From assembly GCA_028554755.1 (NCBI GenBank), contig JAPTOF010000017.1:11741501-11805500 (forward strand): a stretch of DNA of 64,000 nt, written 5' to 3'. The notes below the pieces were generated by a model. That model did no database searches. It was given only the letters and a program-made list of their open reading frames with translations, and was not told where the DNA came from. The stretch is from Cordia subcordata (Eukaryota; Streptophyta; Magnoliopsida; Boraginales; Cordiaceae). Each line of letters begins with the position of its first letter. Within the stretch, counting starts at the first letter, position 1. A program made the translations under genes and the position numbers. Below, in pieces: positions 1 through 12,573 of the stretch.

Positions 1-2
1 CG

Positions 3-143
3 ATAGAACAATCCGATGAAAGATTTGGTGCTTCATCTCACCCTTCCCACTTCAAGTCGAGAAGCTTCCCGAATTTGAAGGGAAGCACACGACACGGGAT
101 TCCCAATTCAAGATTTAATGAGTTAAAGTTGAGAAGATTTTGA
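3..143 (+). CDS. possible C-terminal end of an upstream gene (partial)
   Basis: An open frame enters from the left edge and runs 46 codons to a TGA at 141-143. The residues are rich in Ser, Arg, Lys and His, include SRSFPNLKGS, and end in ELKLRRF. Local GC is higher than in the AT-rich DNA that follows, which looks like a 3' UTR. I do not recognise the family, and 46 codons is short enough to be chance. The start and most of the gene, if it exists, lie outside the window. Confidence 0.3.
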   Translation: MEQSDERFGASSHPSHFKSRSFPNLKGSTRHGIPNSRFNELKLRRF

Positions 144-725
144 TCTTACACACAAATTCGAATTTCTTTTATGTGAAGTTTTTGTTTCTAACTTAGTGTA
201 TTCTCGAGGTAAACCTCTACTTTTGTGATCTTATTAGTTGGTGGTTGAGTTTTGTCAATTAAATATTCTTTATCACATAAAAAAATGAAAAAGAAAAAAA
301 ACATGCCATATGTGGATAGTGAAGTTAGAAGGAAGATCACATGTCAAGGTGCTATTGGCAAATGATGATAAGGAAAAAGGATTGAAGATGAGTGGTTTTG
401 AAGTTCTATAACAGGACATTGAATGGTCCAAACTCAATGACGTGACAAGAAAATGTGGCATTTCAAAATACTATCGTAATGACTTAGTTTCATTATTGAC
501 TTGTCACTACATTTGAATCTAACTAACTAGTCCAAAATACTTAAATCAGTGATGACAATAATAATGAACTCAAGCCATTATAAAATATACACATGTCTCA
601 CAAAAAAACCAATGTGGGATGGAGCATTATAAACTTCCTCCTTAAATATGCAACGTCCTCGTCACGACCCAAATACGAACAGAACCATAACCCAGGACCC
701 CAGATAGCGTGGAATTTGCTTAGAG

Positions 726-740
726 CCTGCTCTGATACTA
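726..740 (-). promoter_or_regulatory. LTR retrotransposon primer-binding site (tRNA-iMet type)
   Basis: Minus-strand TAGTATCAGAGCAGG lies two bases after the LTR end. It differs by one base from the common plant form TGGTATCAGAGCAGG. It fixes the orientation of the element as minus. Confidence 0.6.
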
Positions 741-742
741 CT

Positions 743-1100
743 TGTAATAACATTACTAGCATGTTGCACGAGTTAAGTGCTATGTAAGACAAAGTGCTAT
801 ACCAAATATGCAATCGGAGTTACCTCTAGAGTCCTACACCACTTGCTCTTGTGTGTAATTGGGTGCCCCTGACGAGAATGTCAGGTCCTCAACAGGAGGT
901 GAATGTGATATTACACTAGGTTTATGGGGTGACTTGTATATAAGTGGGTGGAGTGTGTATAACTAATAACTTGGGTTAACCATTTTAGGCCAGTCGATTA
1001 GAGGCCCAAGTAGTTAGGCCAGTTGATTAGAGGCCTAAGTAGTTATTAGTTATGCTAACAACACCAGTTTCATTCGCGGGCCTAGGTTCGAGGCGTGACA
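743..1100 (-). mobile_element. LTR of a retrotransposon (minus strand), with adjacent primer-binding site
   Basis: Read on the minus strand, this 358-bp segment starts TGTCACGCC and ends TTATTACA, the TG...CA form of an LTR. Directly after it (740-726) is TAGTATCAGAGCAGG, close to the TGGTATCAGAGC primer-binding site complementary to initiator tRNA-Met. About 110 bp further on, a purine run AAGGAGGAAG near 627-636 resembles a polypurine tract, so the interior would be very short. No gag or pol is seen. I found no matching second LTR; the element is truncated or TRIM-like. The LTR holds a 29-bp tandem duplication (987-1015, 1016-1044) inside a 13-bp inverted repeat (959-971 with 1041-1053). 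Confidence 0.55.
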
Positions 1101-1783
1101 ACCATAATAGTCAGTGACTACATGACTTCAAATAATCTGAGCATGCAGGTAATTTTTAAATTAATTCATGTTAAAAACTCATCAGAGACCTTAATCTTCC
1201 ATTTATTTTAACATCGCAGTTGTTCTACAGTGTACTCGAATAGCTCAAATTCGTGAAGTACAATCAAGAGAAATCCTTGACCGTAAATATTTTCATAGTA
1301 ACGATACAGTTATATTATATAGTTGTGCCAGATAATATTATTCGAGATTAAGGTAATTGTTTTGAAAACCAAAAGTGAATGAGTTACGTGTAACCTCGTT
1401 CTAATATTGAGCCAGATATGTACCCTCAAACATCCAAATTCTGAATCTTGATGTTGCATTTTCAAGCTCAAAACGACTAGTAGCTAGTGGGTATTGCAGT
1501 TTTTATGGTTGCTGCTGGACCATTGATGATTGCCATAATCCACTTCTTGCTGTTGCTGAAGTAATCATGACTAGCTATTAGGCGTGTGCATGCGTTACTT
1601 GCTGCAAATATTCGACAGCATAAAACATTCACATGTTAGATCTTTGGTTCACACATTCGACAATTTACTAGATACGCATTTGGGTGAAGAAACTGCACAC
1701 AAAGATGAGAATTTTTAAAATACATGTGTTTCAGAGGACCTAAAAGCATTAGATATAATGTGGCCCTATTCTGGCCATCTGAC
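1101..1783. other. intergenic, nothing recognised
   Basis: AT-rich DNA with no coding frame I can support. The 81-residue ORF that starts at 1724 runs through the tRNA-like segment and is chance. Confidence 0.6.
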
Positions 1784-1856
1784 AGGGATGTAGCTCATAT
1801 GGTAGATTGCTCTCTCAGCATACGAGAGGTACGGGGATTGATATCCTGCATCTCCA
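1784..1856 (+). pseudogene. tRNA-Ala(AGC)-like pseudogene or SINE head
   Basis: The 73-nt segment follows nuclear tRNA-Ala closely: GGGATGTAGCTCA at the 5' side, anticodon AGC, and CATCTCCA at the 3' side pairing with the 5' arm. Six of seven acceptor pairs remain. The D stem is damaged (GATT where GAGC is expected), two anticodon-stem pairs are lost, and the B box reads GGATTGATATCC. It is unlikely to make a working tRNA. It could be a dead gene or the tRNA-derived head of a SINE; repeats that include its 3' end lie downstream. Confidence 0.7.
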
Positions 1857-1870
1857 CTTCTTTTACTTTT

Positions 1871-1913
1871 GTTGTTTTGCAGGACCTAAGAGTATTTCTT
1901 TGTTTTTGTAGTG
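1871..1913 (+). repeat. tRNA-Ala-linked short repeat, copy 1
   Basis: The unit TTGTTTTGCAGGACCTAAGA and its T-rich tail lies 15 bp after the tRNA-Ala-like segment. Three more copies lie at 2521-2678. Confidence 0.5.
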
Positions 1914-2520
1914 TATCTATAGAGGATGAATTCTACAATCAATCAAGGTTCAGGTCGACTTGGGCCTAATAATCTGTAAGATTAAGAAAGGTGAACGAGA
2001 AAATCCTTGACATCGGTGTGGTGCCGGCCAAAGGTACTCCGACGCTCAAGTCAGTAATGGTTCAGAAAAAGAGAATTATTATGTAGTAGGTTACGCAGAG
2101 CTGTAATATAATATAAGTAGGTTAAAGCTTTGTTTTGTCTCTCTTACCTCTTCTGGCGAGCGGTACTTTTATAGTTCCTTGAGTGAAAGAGTCCTTTTTG
2201 GTTTTAGGTTCCTTCTTGATCGTGTTGTAATGAGTCTCTGCCAGCTGCTATGCTCAGCTATATCGTATTTAGATCACGTATATCCTTCTTTGTGCATATT
2301 TTTGAAGGAGACCAAGTTCATCACTAATTGTAGTCACGTTCCAATACTCTAGAAGCATAGAGCAAGCAACGCATGCTAAGAGTCTGGTCTGGGCCTTAGC
2401 CCTAGCCTTTTCAATACATGGCTCAACAAATTGGGCTTCGGACTAAGCATAATATGGACCTTCTTGGATCCTAACAACTTTTGGCCCAAACAGTATCCGA
2501 TATCCCTATTTTTTATTTTT

Positions 2521-2678
2521 GTTCTGCAGAATCTAAAAGTATCTCTTTATTTTCTCTGTGTTCATTGTTTCGCAGGATGTAAGAGTACCCCTTTATTTTC
2601 TTTGTGTAGCGCACATCTCCACTTTTTTCATTTTCATGTTCTGCAAGATCCAAAAGTACCAATTTATTTTCGTTGTAC
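2521..2678 (+). repeat. tRNA-Ala-linked short repeat, copies 2-4
   Basis: Three degenerate copies (2521-2561, 2565-2608, 2637-2678) of a roughly 42-bp unit built on GTTYTGCAGGAYCTAAAAGT followed by a T-rich TTTATTTTC run. Between copies 3 and 4, at 2613-2620, CATCTCCA and a following T run repeat the 3' end of the tRNA-like sequence at 1849. This suggests that tail plus unit duplicated together. Confidence 0.5.
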
Positions 2679-2682
2679 ACCC

Positions 2683-4961
2683 CCATTATGTGACGCTGTC
2701 GAATATGCAAAGCTGATGCAGCTTGAAGGGTGAGTATTCTTGAGTCTGTACAAGTGCCAATTCCAGTCAAATTAATATAGTGTACCAAACTAACCCTTTA
2801 ACGTACGACAGTGATATTATAGTTGGTTCCGACCTTTTTCTTAAGATAGACCATCTCCAACACCTCTTCTAAAGGATCCTCTATTCTAAATCTAAATGGT
2901 AGAAAAGAGAAAATTAGTTTCAACAGTCTCCCTATCCCAGTCCTCAAATTTTAGGAGTCCATTTTCAATTTGTTGTTTTTCCCCCCTCACATAAGCTTCC
3001 AAAGCTACCCACTTTCCCATTCTCTAGATATAATAACGTAAAAAAGTTAATAACTAATTATTAAGGAACTATATCTAATGAAAAATAGATAACATAAAAA
3101 TTAAAGAAAATGTGTTTAACTAAAATAAGAAAAAAATATAAAAATAGGATCATTTAAAATAGGAAGTTGTCGGAATAAAATTAAAATAAAAAATCCCTAA
3201 AAAAATTGAAAGTATGGGAATTATTAGAGTGAAATTAAAATAAAAAGCCCTTAAATATAAAAAAATGAATCAAAACCCATAATATATATATAAAACGAGT
3301 AAACCAAGTTAGTCTTACAGGGAAAATAAAAATAAAAATAAAAAACAAAAAAGAAGTGGCCATCTTGAACTATATTTGATTGGAATTTAGTCCTTGCGGG
3401 CTGTGGCCGTCCAACAACTTTGTGCATCTCCTAACAAGCGTGAGTTGAAATGGAGGTTTGTTATTTGTCCTTGATTAATTTGGTGTTTGTTAGATACTAT
3501 ACATAATAGTCCAAGGATGTAAAATTATAGATGGATCTAAGTAAGGGCTTCTTGAGACTATGACATTAATTATTTGATATGTTTGTTTCCAGGAACTACT
3601 TAACCAACGTAATGCCAATAGTTTGGGGTTGTCAATTATCTAACTTCATTGATAAAAAAAAAGAAAAATCACTTGTTTTGCAAATTACTTTTTATTCTTT
3701 TTAATTTTGATTTGTTTACATTGAAAAGCGATTACTATCACGAAAGAGTAGACGAATTCAAGCGGGAAGAAGTTTAAAAATAGCTTAGTTTCCTCATACA
3801 AACAAACGTCAATGGTATTCATGTCAACTTATCGTTAATGTTTGCACAAATAAGAAAGAATTAAAGGATGTAATCAAGGGGCAAATGGGATTAAGTATCG
3901 TTAGGCCACCAATCAGTCCGTTAATAAAGACATATAACCAATTTTAGGTCGATTATGTGCAATTTCAACACTTGAACGCTAAAATATGCGTCTTTTTGGG
4001 CTACAAGTTAGTTACATTATTAACTTTCTAGTTCTTTGATATCAACATAATGTTAGTTGTATTTTGGTCATTCAGCTTTAACAAAATGTCGTGTATATGA
4101 ATCTTGATAGTTCAAGATATCATTCCTCATAAAAAAAACTATTACATTTATCTCCAAATATTTGAAAATAAATATTAGTTTGATGTCGAATCATATTCAA
4201 TTCAATTCACTATTAAAATAATAAAATTTTCAGCAAGTGAATAAAAAATGTACATGACGATTCACATCGAATCATAGTGGGTTATATATTATTCACTTCT
4301 ATGTTATATTTAAGTAAGTCACAAGTGAATATTATTTTTTCGTGGTGATAATGTTTCTAGGATAACCTTATTTTAATCAAGACTAGCTACTTTGGAGGTA
4401 TTCTAAGAATAAAAATCTTATGATATGATAGTATATTCCAAAGCGTAAATCAATACAATTGAGAGACGATCAAACTCAAAACCTTTATTCTCTAAGTTAA
4501 TATTTTTGTTGTATATTCTTAGAAATAACTTTTCGACCTCTCATTCTCTAAATTGATAGAGTTTCTCTTTTATTATCGTACAAATACTAAATTGATTATG
4601 GGATATTTCTATAAGAGATCCGCTTTTCAAAATTGCTTAATAAACCACCAAAAAAAATTTCATCAATTAAGTTAATTAAAGTAAATGCTCTTACCTAAAA
4701 AGCTCCAAGAAATAAACATCACAAACTCAGAGAGATGGGTGGTCTAATCTTAGTAGGTGCAAAAGGTTTACAATTTGCAAGTTTGAAGGCTATATTTTTA
4801 TGTAGCACAAGACGTTTAGCTTAAGTTTAGTGTGAGACAAAAGAGTCTTTTAGTTATCAAACATGAATGGCTAAAGAAGAAGCCTCTCCAACGCTTAAAG
4901 CAAAAGCCTTTTAGTGAGCACCAAGAAACGAATAGAAATACCAACAATATCTGCAGCTTTG

Positions 4962-4966
<5 letters not shown>
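2683..4966. other. gene-free AT-rich DNA
   Basis: No exon, tRNA or intact element is visible. ACCATCTCCAACACC near 2850 resembles an end sequence often seen in plant MITEs, but I could not find its partner. The interval 3050-3400 is very A-rich. Confidence 0.5.

Positions 4967-5009
<43 letters not shown>
4967..5009. repeat. (AT)n microsatellite
   Basis: About 21 uninterrupted AT units. It creates the false Tyr-Ile run of a short ORF that starts at 4832. Confidence 0.95.
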
Positions 5010-5011
<2 letters not shown>

Positions 5012-6560
5012 TACTGCTATTCTTCACCTTATTTTAGTGGGTAAAGTGAAAAATACTTGACACTCAATTGACTCAACTCAAAGGGCTCTTTTTCCTTTTT
5101 CTTTTTAATTTTATTTCTCTCAAGTGTGGGAATGTTTGTGTGATTGTTCGAGTTTCAAGGAGATTGACTGCTATACTTTTCTTGATTAATTGCTTGTAAA
5201 TTACGTTCTCAAAATGTATATTTAACAAATTAGACGTGATATCCTAGTGTGGTATTGTATTTTTCTGTTAAGTAAGTAATTTCATTTACAAGAACTAAAA
5301 ATTTACATTTTAGGTTGCAATATACCTAAAACTTTCTATTGGGTTTTATATAGTTTTAAGTTTCAAACTATAAATTTTATCGTTCGACCAAAAGAAGAAA
5401 TTATAAATTTATCTTTCAATTATTGTCACAAGCAAAATTTTTTTTTTTGGTTATTAACTTTTATAACATTAAAAATTCAATTTCACATTAATATTGTTAC
5501 TGACGATCGTTTCAAGGAGAATTCCTCAAACTTTTGCTGGCATCAATCCGGCGTAGGCCAGAGCATATTGTATGATATATTTTATCGTGACATTGACATA
5601 AATAGTTCATTTTTTCCTTTCTTAATATTCTAACATGTGGAGAAACATTAACTCTTTTTGATGATAAAATCAATAACTCTTTTTTTTATGATAAGAGAAA
5701 TTCAGTTAATAAAAATTAATTATAGAAAGATCATAGAACTCGATCATTAATTGTTAAATCTCCATTTTAAAGATACATCAAGTTAGTCAAGAATAAAACC
5801 TTGAATAAAATAAAAAGAAACTTGAATCTAAATATATATTAAAACTTATTTGACCTCAACTACCTTTTTTTATTTTTTTTCTAATACAAGAGAATTACAA
5901 TTGGTAGAGTTCAACCACTAATTGATATATGCTAAATGAAAGGATCGGCCTTACAACTAAACACACCAGGTAAGTCAAGAAACTCAATCTAATAGAGATC
6001 GAACTATTATCTGAATCACGTCAAGCTCTATTTCTTACCGCTGGGTACCATTGGGACCACACCCTCAACCTCAACTTATTGAGCTATGAAAATCAACCGT
6101 GATTTTGAGGATATATCCTTTTGACCTTAAGGGAGCCATACCTTCGAAATTTTCCAATATTATCAAGAAATGGATGTAAGAAATTTAAGTGGTACCCCAC
6201 GTCGGCATTGTTGCTCATCCAACATATTCAATTCCAAACCCAAAACCATACCAAGAAAAAAAAAAAAAAAGTCATAATCCGAAAATAATGCAATCCATTC
6301 GGGGCAAAGTCGTCCCAAGAAAGTTTCAACGGATCCTTTCTCTCTATACATCGCCAGGCTCCATTTTAAAAATTTTCAAAAATTTACTCTCTACCCCTTC
6401 TTCCACAACGCATCATCCCAAATCTCACCCTCGTCAGCATGACATATCACCAAATTGCCACCCCCCAATAAATAAACAAATCTTTCATTTGTCCAAGAAA
6501 TAATCAACCAAAGTATTTGTAGTAAAGTGAAAAATTTTCTAGGATCAGTTAAGTTTCCTG
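5010..6560. other. gene-free DNA upstream of the kinesin
   Basis: AT-rich spacer with no supported exon. The ORF of 104 residues at 6189 is low-complexity and lacks any family motif. Confidence 0.5.
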
Positions 6561-6571
6561 CAATTCAAAGC

Positions 6572-6615
6572 AACGGCTCTGATACAAAAGCAGTAGCTTC
6601 ATTTGTAACCAACGG
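6572..6615 (+). promoter_or_regulatory. two MSA-like (G2/M) promoter elements of the kinesin gene
   Basis: Two AACGG cores lie at 6572-6576 (in GCAACGGCT) and 6611-6615 (in ACCAACGGCCCTA), about 150-190 bp before the start codon. The mitosis-specific activator consensus is TCYAACGGYYA, bound by three-repeat MYB factors, and paired copies are typical of G2/M genes. The second site is the better match. The link to mitotic expression is inferred from the family and from these sites. Confidence 0.55.
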
Positions 6616-6764
6616 CCCTACCAAAACAAGAACATTTCAATTTTCACACACAGAACACGCACTCGAACACTCTGAAAACACAGACAGATACACTCAGATT
6701 GATTGATAGCTAGATAGATACAAATAAACTATTACATCACATTTAGGTTTGCCAACTAGTTAAA

Positions 6765-9700
6765 ATGGCTTCCAAGAACCAGAACAAGCCACCTGTTGCT
6801 TCATCAACCTCTTCTAGTCCTTCTAATGTATCCCCAATTTTCTTTGTTACATTTTTCTCTCTTTTTACTTTAATTGTCTTTCTGGGTTTTTCGTCCCGTT
6901 AATTTTTAGTGTATCTTTAGTAGAAATGGTAAGTTTTGCGTTGTAATGTGCTTAAGTTATTTGTGAGTTTTTGTTTCTTTAATGTTCTAACTTGTGAAAT
7001 AATCTTTATATGTAATTCTTGATTATTAGTGAAGTAAATGTCTTTGATTACATTGTCTTTGTGGTGATTGATAAAGGGTCTGTTTCTGTTTTTGCAATTT
7101 CTAATGGAATAGATTTTAATCCATAAGTAATTCTATGATTGTGAATTTAGGCGGAAAGTTTTTCACTTTTGAAAATTTTATGGGTTTTTATGGCATTGTA
7201 GAGTAAGTATAAGGTGGATGAAGTTGCAGTAGACAAGAGGAGAAGGATTGGGAATTCAAGAATGCCGCCTAATCAGCAGAATCATGGTCAAGGTATTAGA
7301 GGGAATCGGCAGGCACTGGCGCCTGTCAATGGAGCTCAAGATCCAACCAATGGGCCGCCAAGCGTTGCTGGCTCGGATTGTGGTATAATAGAGTTCACCA
7401 AAGAGGAAACAGAGGCATTGCTCAATGAGAAGTTGAAAATTAAAAACAAATTTAACATTAAGGTAAGTAGCCCAACGTTTGCTATGCCAAAATCAGATTT
7501 TTCATTAGTGTTTATTCATATTCAATACTGGATGTGATTTCACATTGATACCTGGAGCTTTGACCTGCTCTCGGTTTGGATTTCAATGCATTTGTGTGGT
7601 TACATTTTTTCAGGAAAAATGTGATCTGATGTCAGAACACATTCGGAAGCTTAAGCTATGCGTCAAGTGGTTTCAGCAACTCGAAGGGAACTATGTTGCA
7701 GAGCAAGAGAATCTTAAAAAATTGTTGGAATTGGCTGAGAAGAGATGCACTGAGATGGGTATGGTGGATTTGATTAGTTAATTAGCCACGAGGTTGTGAA
7801 AACTTTTCTGAATTGTGTAATCTATCTGCCTTATTTCAGAGAGTCTAATGAAGGCAAAAGAGGAAGAGTTAAATTCGATCATTACAGAATTAAGGAAAGG
7901 TTATGAGGCACTACAAGAAACATTCGCCAAGGAGAAATCAGAGAAGTTGGTAAGAATGGTGGAATAATTGCAGCAACTTGTGAAATTTGGGTTGGTTGTG
8001 GGAATTTAATTTGTTTAAGCATGTTTTTTATGGTTTGATCTTTAACTGAATCATTAGGAGGCGTTGGATTCATTGTCGAGAGAGAAAGAGGCAAGAGCAT
8101 CAGCAGAGAAATTGCAAGCTTCTGCTGAAGATGAGCTAAAGAGAGCTCAGCAGGACAATACAAGTGCCAATCAGAAGGTAGCATGAGGGAGAATGGGAGA
8201 TGAGTGGTGAAGTTTATAGACATTCCTGATAGTGATCAGTAAAAAAATTTACCATCAAGACTTATCACATCAGTTTGTTGCATGTGCAGATACAATCGCT
8301 CAATGATATGTATAAGCGGTTGCAGGAGTACAACACAAGCTTACAACAATATAACAGTAAACTTCAGTCAGAGCTTGCTTCAACAAATGAGACGCTGAAG
8401 CGCGTAGAGAAAGAAAAAGCTGCTGTCATAGAAAATCTTAGCACTTTGAGGGGTCACCACACCTCTGTGTTGGAGCAGCTTAATTATTCTAGAGTGAGTT
8501 TTATTTTGATTTCTTCGGTACAGTTACTGGATGTTATTTTTCCTCTTCAAACTGCTCTCTCTCTCTCTCTCTCTTTCTCTCTCTTTTCCCTGCGTGGTTG
8601 AGCCATGGGAACATGATTATAGAGGCAACATGTAGTTTATTTATTTTGAATTTCTTTGGATGCTTAAGGGCTTTAAGTGCCACTTTGAAACTTCTGTTAA
8701 AATTCTATCAAAGTGCATGTTGCAAAAATATTGGACCTTATGACTTGGGCCAATATAAAAATATAGGAGACCAGTAAGAAGAAAGTCAAGGTGATGCTTT
8801 AGCTTTGATCTGGTTGTTCCTTGATACTGGATGAGTTGTTATGTAGTTTCTTAAGTTCAGTAATGTCCAATTATAAAATTTCCACTTTTTTGACTAAATT
8901 TCTGGTGATTATTGCTGAAGTTAGACATGTACAAACAATTTTTAGTTTATGCTTTAGAAACTATTAATTTATGTATCTTATTCAGACCATTTTCACTGTT
9001 TGCTTCTCTACTAACCATTTGGCAATGGGCCAGTCATAACTCATATTTTCATTTATTCCTTAGATTATGACATTTTGCAACTACTTAATGTACTTTATTT
9101 AAGTAGGCTTCTCAAGTTGAGGCTATGAGGCAAAAAGAAGTTTTAACAAGTGAAGAGCAATGCCTGCGGGTGGAACTGCAACAAGTTAGGGATGATCGTG
9201 ACTGTCAATTGTCACGGGTACAATCTTTAACATCAGAAATAGCAACTTACAAAGAAGAAACTGGGAAAAGCAGTGCAGAATTAGATGGCTTGACTGCAAA
9301 GTCCAATGAGCTGGAGGTCTGTCTGCAAAACATTCTATTTTTCCATCAATGCCTAAGACGTGATCTGCCATTCAACTTTTTCTCTAATTCTTTTCAGGCA
9401 AGATGTTCATCTCAAAGTGAAATGATTAAAAGATTGCAGGAACAATTAGCTTCTGCTGATAGGAAATTGCAGGTATTCTGATCTGACCTACCAAAGTTAT
9501 ATGGATGACCAGTTGCCAACTGCATATAGGGGATTTGAATGTTGCACTTGAAATCTGCACATTTTGTGACTAATCTAATCAAGCTTGTATTTAAATGCAA
9601 TTTTTAGATGTCTGATATGTCTGCATTGGAGGCAAGGATAGAATATGAAGAGCAAAAGAAACTCATTTATGAGCTACAGAATCGTCTTGCCGAAGCAGAA

Positions 9701-11559
9701 GCGAAAAATATAGAAGGGGACAAGCTGCGAAAAAAATTACATAATACTATATTGGTAATACTACTTATATTATAGTGTTAAGATTTCCAATAGTGGTTAA
9801 GACTCTCTTATAGAAAATTCTTTTACCAATTCAGGAATTAAAAGGCAACATACGGGTTTTCTGTAGAGTGCGACCTTTGTTGTCTGATGATGCAGTTGGT
9901 ACAGAGACAAAGGTCATCTCGTTTCCCAAATCTATGGAAACACTTGGGCGAGGCATTGATTTGACACAGAATGGTAGGTATTTCACTTTAGATATACTTA
10001 ACAGTTTGATTGTATTGCATTCTCACTTTACATATTGTTTTTTCTCATTCGTAGGGCAAAAGCATTCTTTTTCCTTTGACAAAGTGTTTGCCCCTGATGC
10101 ATCACAAGAAGATGTTTTCGTTGAAATATCTCAACTTGTACAGAGTGCACTTGATGGTTACAAGGTGATGCATTGTTCTGTGTATGGTTCCTGCGTACTG
10201 ATTTAATTGATGTTGGTAAATGGCCAACATAGGAACTCAAGTATGATTGTTATGTATCTTTCGTATGATTGTTATGTATCTTTCCTTGAATTTCAGCTCG
10301 AGTACTAAGAAAGTACTGAAAAATAAACTTGCAATCCAGAGTTTGACAGAGTGTGCATTTTAATCTTTCGTTGTATGGTATCATTGTTAATCTTCACTCT
10401 TGTTACTTAGAGATTTGAATAAGTTCACTGAAAAAAGATCTTCAGCTGAAGATTCTCTTTTAAATGTGTGAACAATGTAACTTAGTTATGGTTTCCTGAA
10501 TGGCATCTCTGAAATATGACTACCAAGTTACATAAACTTCGTATAATTTGTTTTCCTTGTAACTAAAGACCAATTGACTTATCTAATTGTGTTCCCTGTC
10601 TTCTCAGGTTTGCATCTTTGCCTATGGTCAGACTGGTTCTGGCAAGACATACACAATGATGGGCAAGCCTGGAACTCCTGATCAGAAAGGACTGATACCA
10701 CGCACATTAGAGCAAGTGTTTGAGACTAGGCAAAATCTTCAATCTCAGGGATGGAAATATGAAATGCAGGTGAGCAGCTGAAGTGTATTCCTAGGACCAA
10801 GTCTCATTATATGGTAACATCTAATATATGAGGCATGTCTCCGTAATAACAGGTGGCAATGCTTGAAATATACAATGAAACAATACGTGACTTGCTATCA
10901 ACAAATAGATCAAGCTTTGATGCATCAAGGATAGAGAATTCAGGCAAACAATATGCAATTAAACATGACACAAATGGGAACACTCATGTCTCTGATTTAA
11001 CAATAGTTGATGTTTGCAGTAGTAAGGAGGTGTCTTATCTTCTAGAGCGGGCTGCTCAAAGCAGGTATGCACTGAACATGCTTACTGGTTCCAATTGTAA
11101 CAATTTGCTTTTCGCCTAAACAGTTATATAAACTGATTTTTTGGGGGGTGATATCTGGAACTCCTGATTGAACCAATGACTTTGTAGTGTCTTTGCAAAT
11201 GATGAGTGGGATCACTTAACTCTTTTCCCCATTTCCCTCATTGTTTCTTTTAAAAGAGACTTGCTTAATTTGAGAATAATGTTTTATATTGATCTAAATT
11301 TCTCCATTACAGTCTTAACAGAGAATTTCAATTTATAGTAACCAAGCATTTTTTTCTTTTAATTTCTTTAGGTCGGTAGGCAGGACCCAAATGAATGAAC
11401 AGTCTTCCAGGAGTCATTTTGTATTCACGCTCAGAATATCTGGTGTTAATGAGGTATGTTTGGTGCTTCCCTGTGATATTTCAAACTCTTTCTTTTTATT
11501 CGACTTCATAGAGGATGATGCTTATTTGGCCTTTTTCTTTCTTATTTTAGAGCACTGAA

Positions 11560-11594
<35 letters not shown>

Positions 11595-12573
11595 TGCTGG
11601 TAGTGAGCGTCTCTCAAAAAGTGGGTCCACCGGGGATCGACTGAAAGAAACTCAGGTATTAAAAGCTAAAGCACTCCTTCACTTTTTGACTTCTTATATA
11701 GTGTTTTCCAATTTTGTATAATTCTAACATGGAATGCTCTCTTTTGAGTTATTATCAGGCCATCAATAAGAGTTTATCTTCTTTGAGTGATGTTATATTT
11801 GCCTTGGCAAAAAAGGAGGAATATGTACCTTTCCGGAACTCAAAGCTTACGTATCTTCTCCAGGTAAATGCTTAAACTTAATAAGTTTAAGATGAATTGT
11901 GAACTCACTAGAAGCATCTGATGTAAATTATTCAGTCAAAGATTAAGTATACTTCTGAAGTCTTAATATTGGAAAATTATGCATGAAAGGTAGAATACTT
12001 TGATGGGACAAATTACGGTTACTCTTTGAACTCTCTGGTTTACAAAAGACTGTCTGAATTGCCTTAACCTGGATAAAGAGCCTTTTAGCAGCACCCAATC
12101 ATTGTCTTGACATGCTGCATTTCTAGAGGTCAAGTTAGTCATGGAACCATCCATTTTGCCATCATATAGTTTCAGTTCTGCTATAAAGATTTTAACGGGC
12201 AGTTCTTCATTTTGTTTCCGTCGTATATTAGAAAGCAGGAAACGTTCAAGTTAGACACTAGTAGAAACTGTGAAGTGAGAAGAAAATTAACCAAGCAAAG
12301 GAATGTACTAATTTTTGTATCATTGTTGTTACTTCCTTCTTTTCTGGTACTTGTTTTGATATCTTTCTGACAAAACGCATGGTTAATCAGCCTTGTTTAG
12401 GTGGGGACTCAAAAACCTTGATGTTTGTCAATATTTCACCGGATCCTTCTTCTGCGGGTGAATCACTTTGTTCACTTCGGTTTGCTGCACGGGTTAATGC
12501 TTGCGAGATAGGGATTCCACGACGTCAAACTGCTAACACGCGGTCCTCGGAATCACGCTTGAGCATTGGCTGA
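6765..12573 (+). CDS. kinesin-14 minus-end motor, ATK/KATA type, 17 exons
   Basis: Spindle motor. Family members ATK1-3 of Arabidopsis move to microtubule minus ends and focus spindle poles. Exons: 6765-6827, 7202-7462, 7614-7758, 7840-7949, 8058-8177, 8290-8493, 9107-9316, 9398-9472, 9608-9754, 9835-9973, 10055-10164, 10608-10769, 10853-11064, 11372-11453, 11551-11655, 11759-11863, 12391-12573. All have GT...AG borders and phases join to 810 residues; ATK1 has about 793. The N-terminus ([10 protein letters not shown]) is basic and Ser-rich. A long coiled coil covers roughly residues 90-440. The motor is C-terminal: neck and junction [20 protein letters not shown] near 437-456 with the Gly-Asn pair linked to minus-end direction, P-loop GQTGSGKT 535-542, switch I NEQSSRSH 661-668, switch II DLAGSE 694-699. 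All catalytic motifs are intact. The first ATG of the coding frame was chosen because it gives the family N-terminus. Confidence 0.95.
8551..8584 (+). repeat. (CT)n tract in a kinesin intron
   Basis: A CT run broken by a few TTT interruptions, about 60 bp into intron 6. Such tracts often vary in length. Confidence 0.85.
10241..10284 (+). repeat. 22-bp perfect tandem duplication in a kinesin intron
   Basis: The unit starting GTATGATTGTTATGTATCTT occurs twice back to back (10241-10262 and 10263-10284) in intron 11, with no difference between copies. This indicates a recent duplication. Confidence 0.9.

Noticed and set aside
1784..1856. Working tRNA-Ala gene
   Set aside because: D stem and anticodon stem are broken.
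1724..1969. 81-residue ORF across the tRNA-Ala-like segment
   Set aside because: Its frame exists because the tRNA-derived DNA lacks stops; no protein motif.
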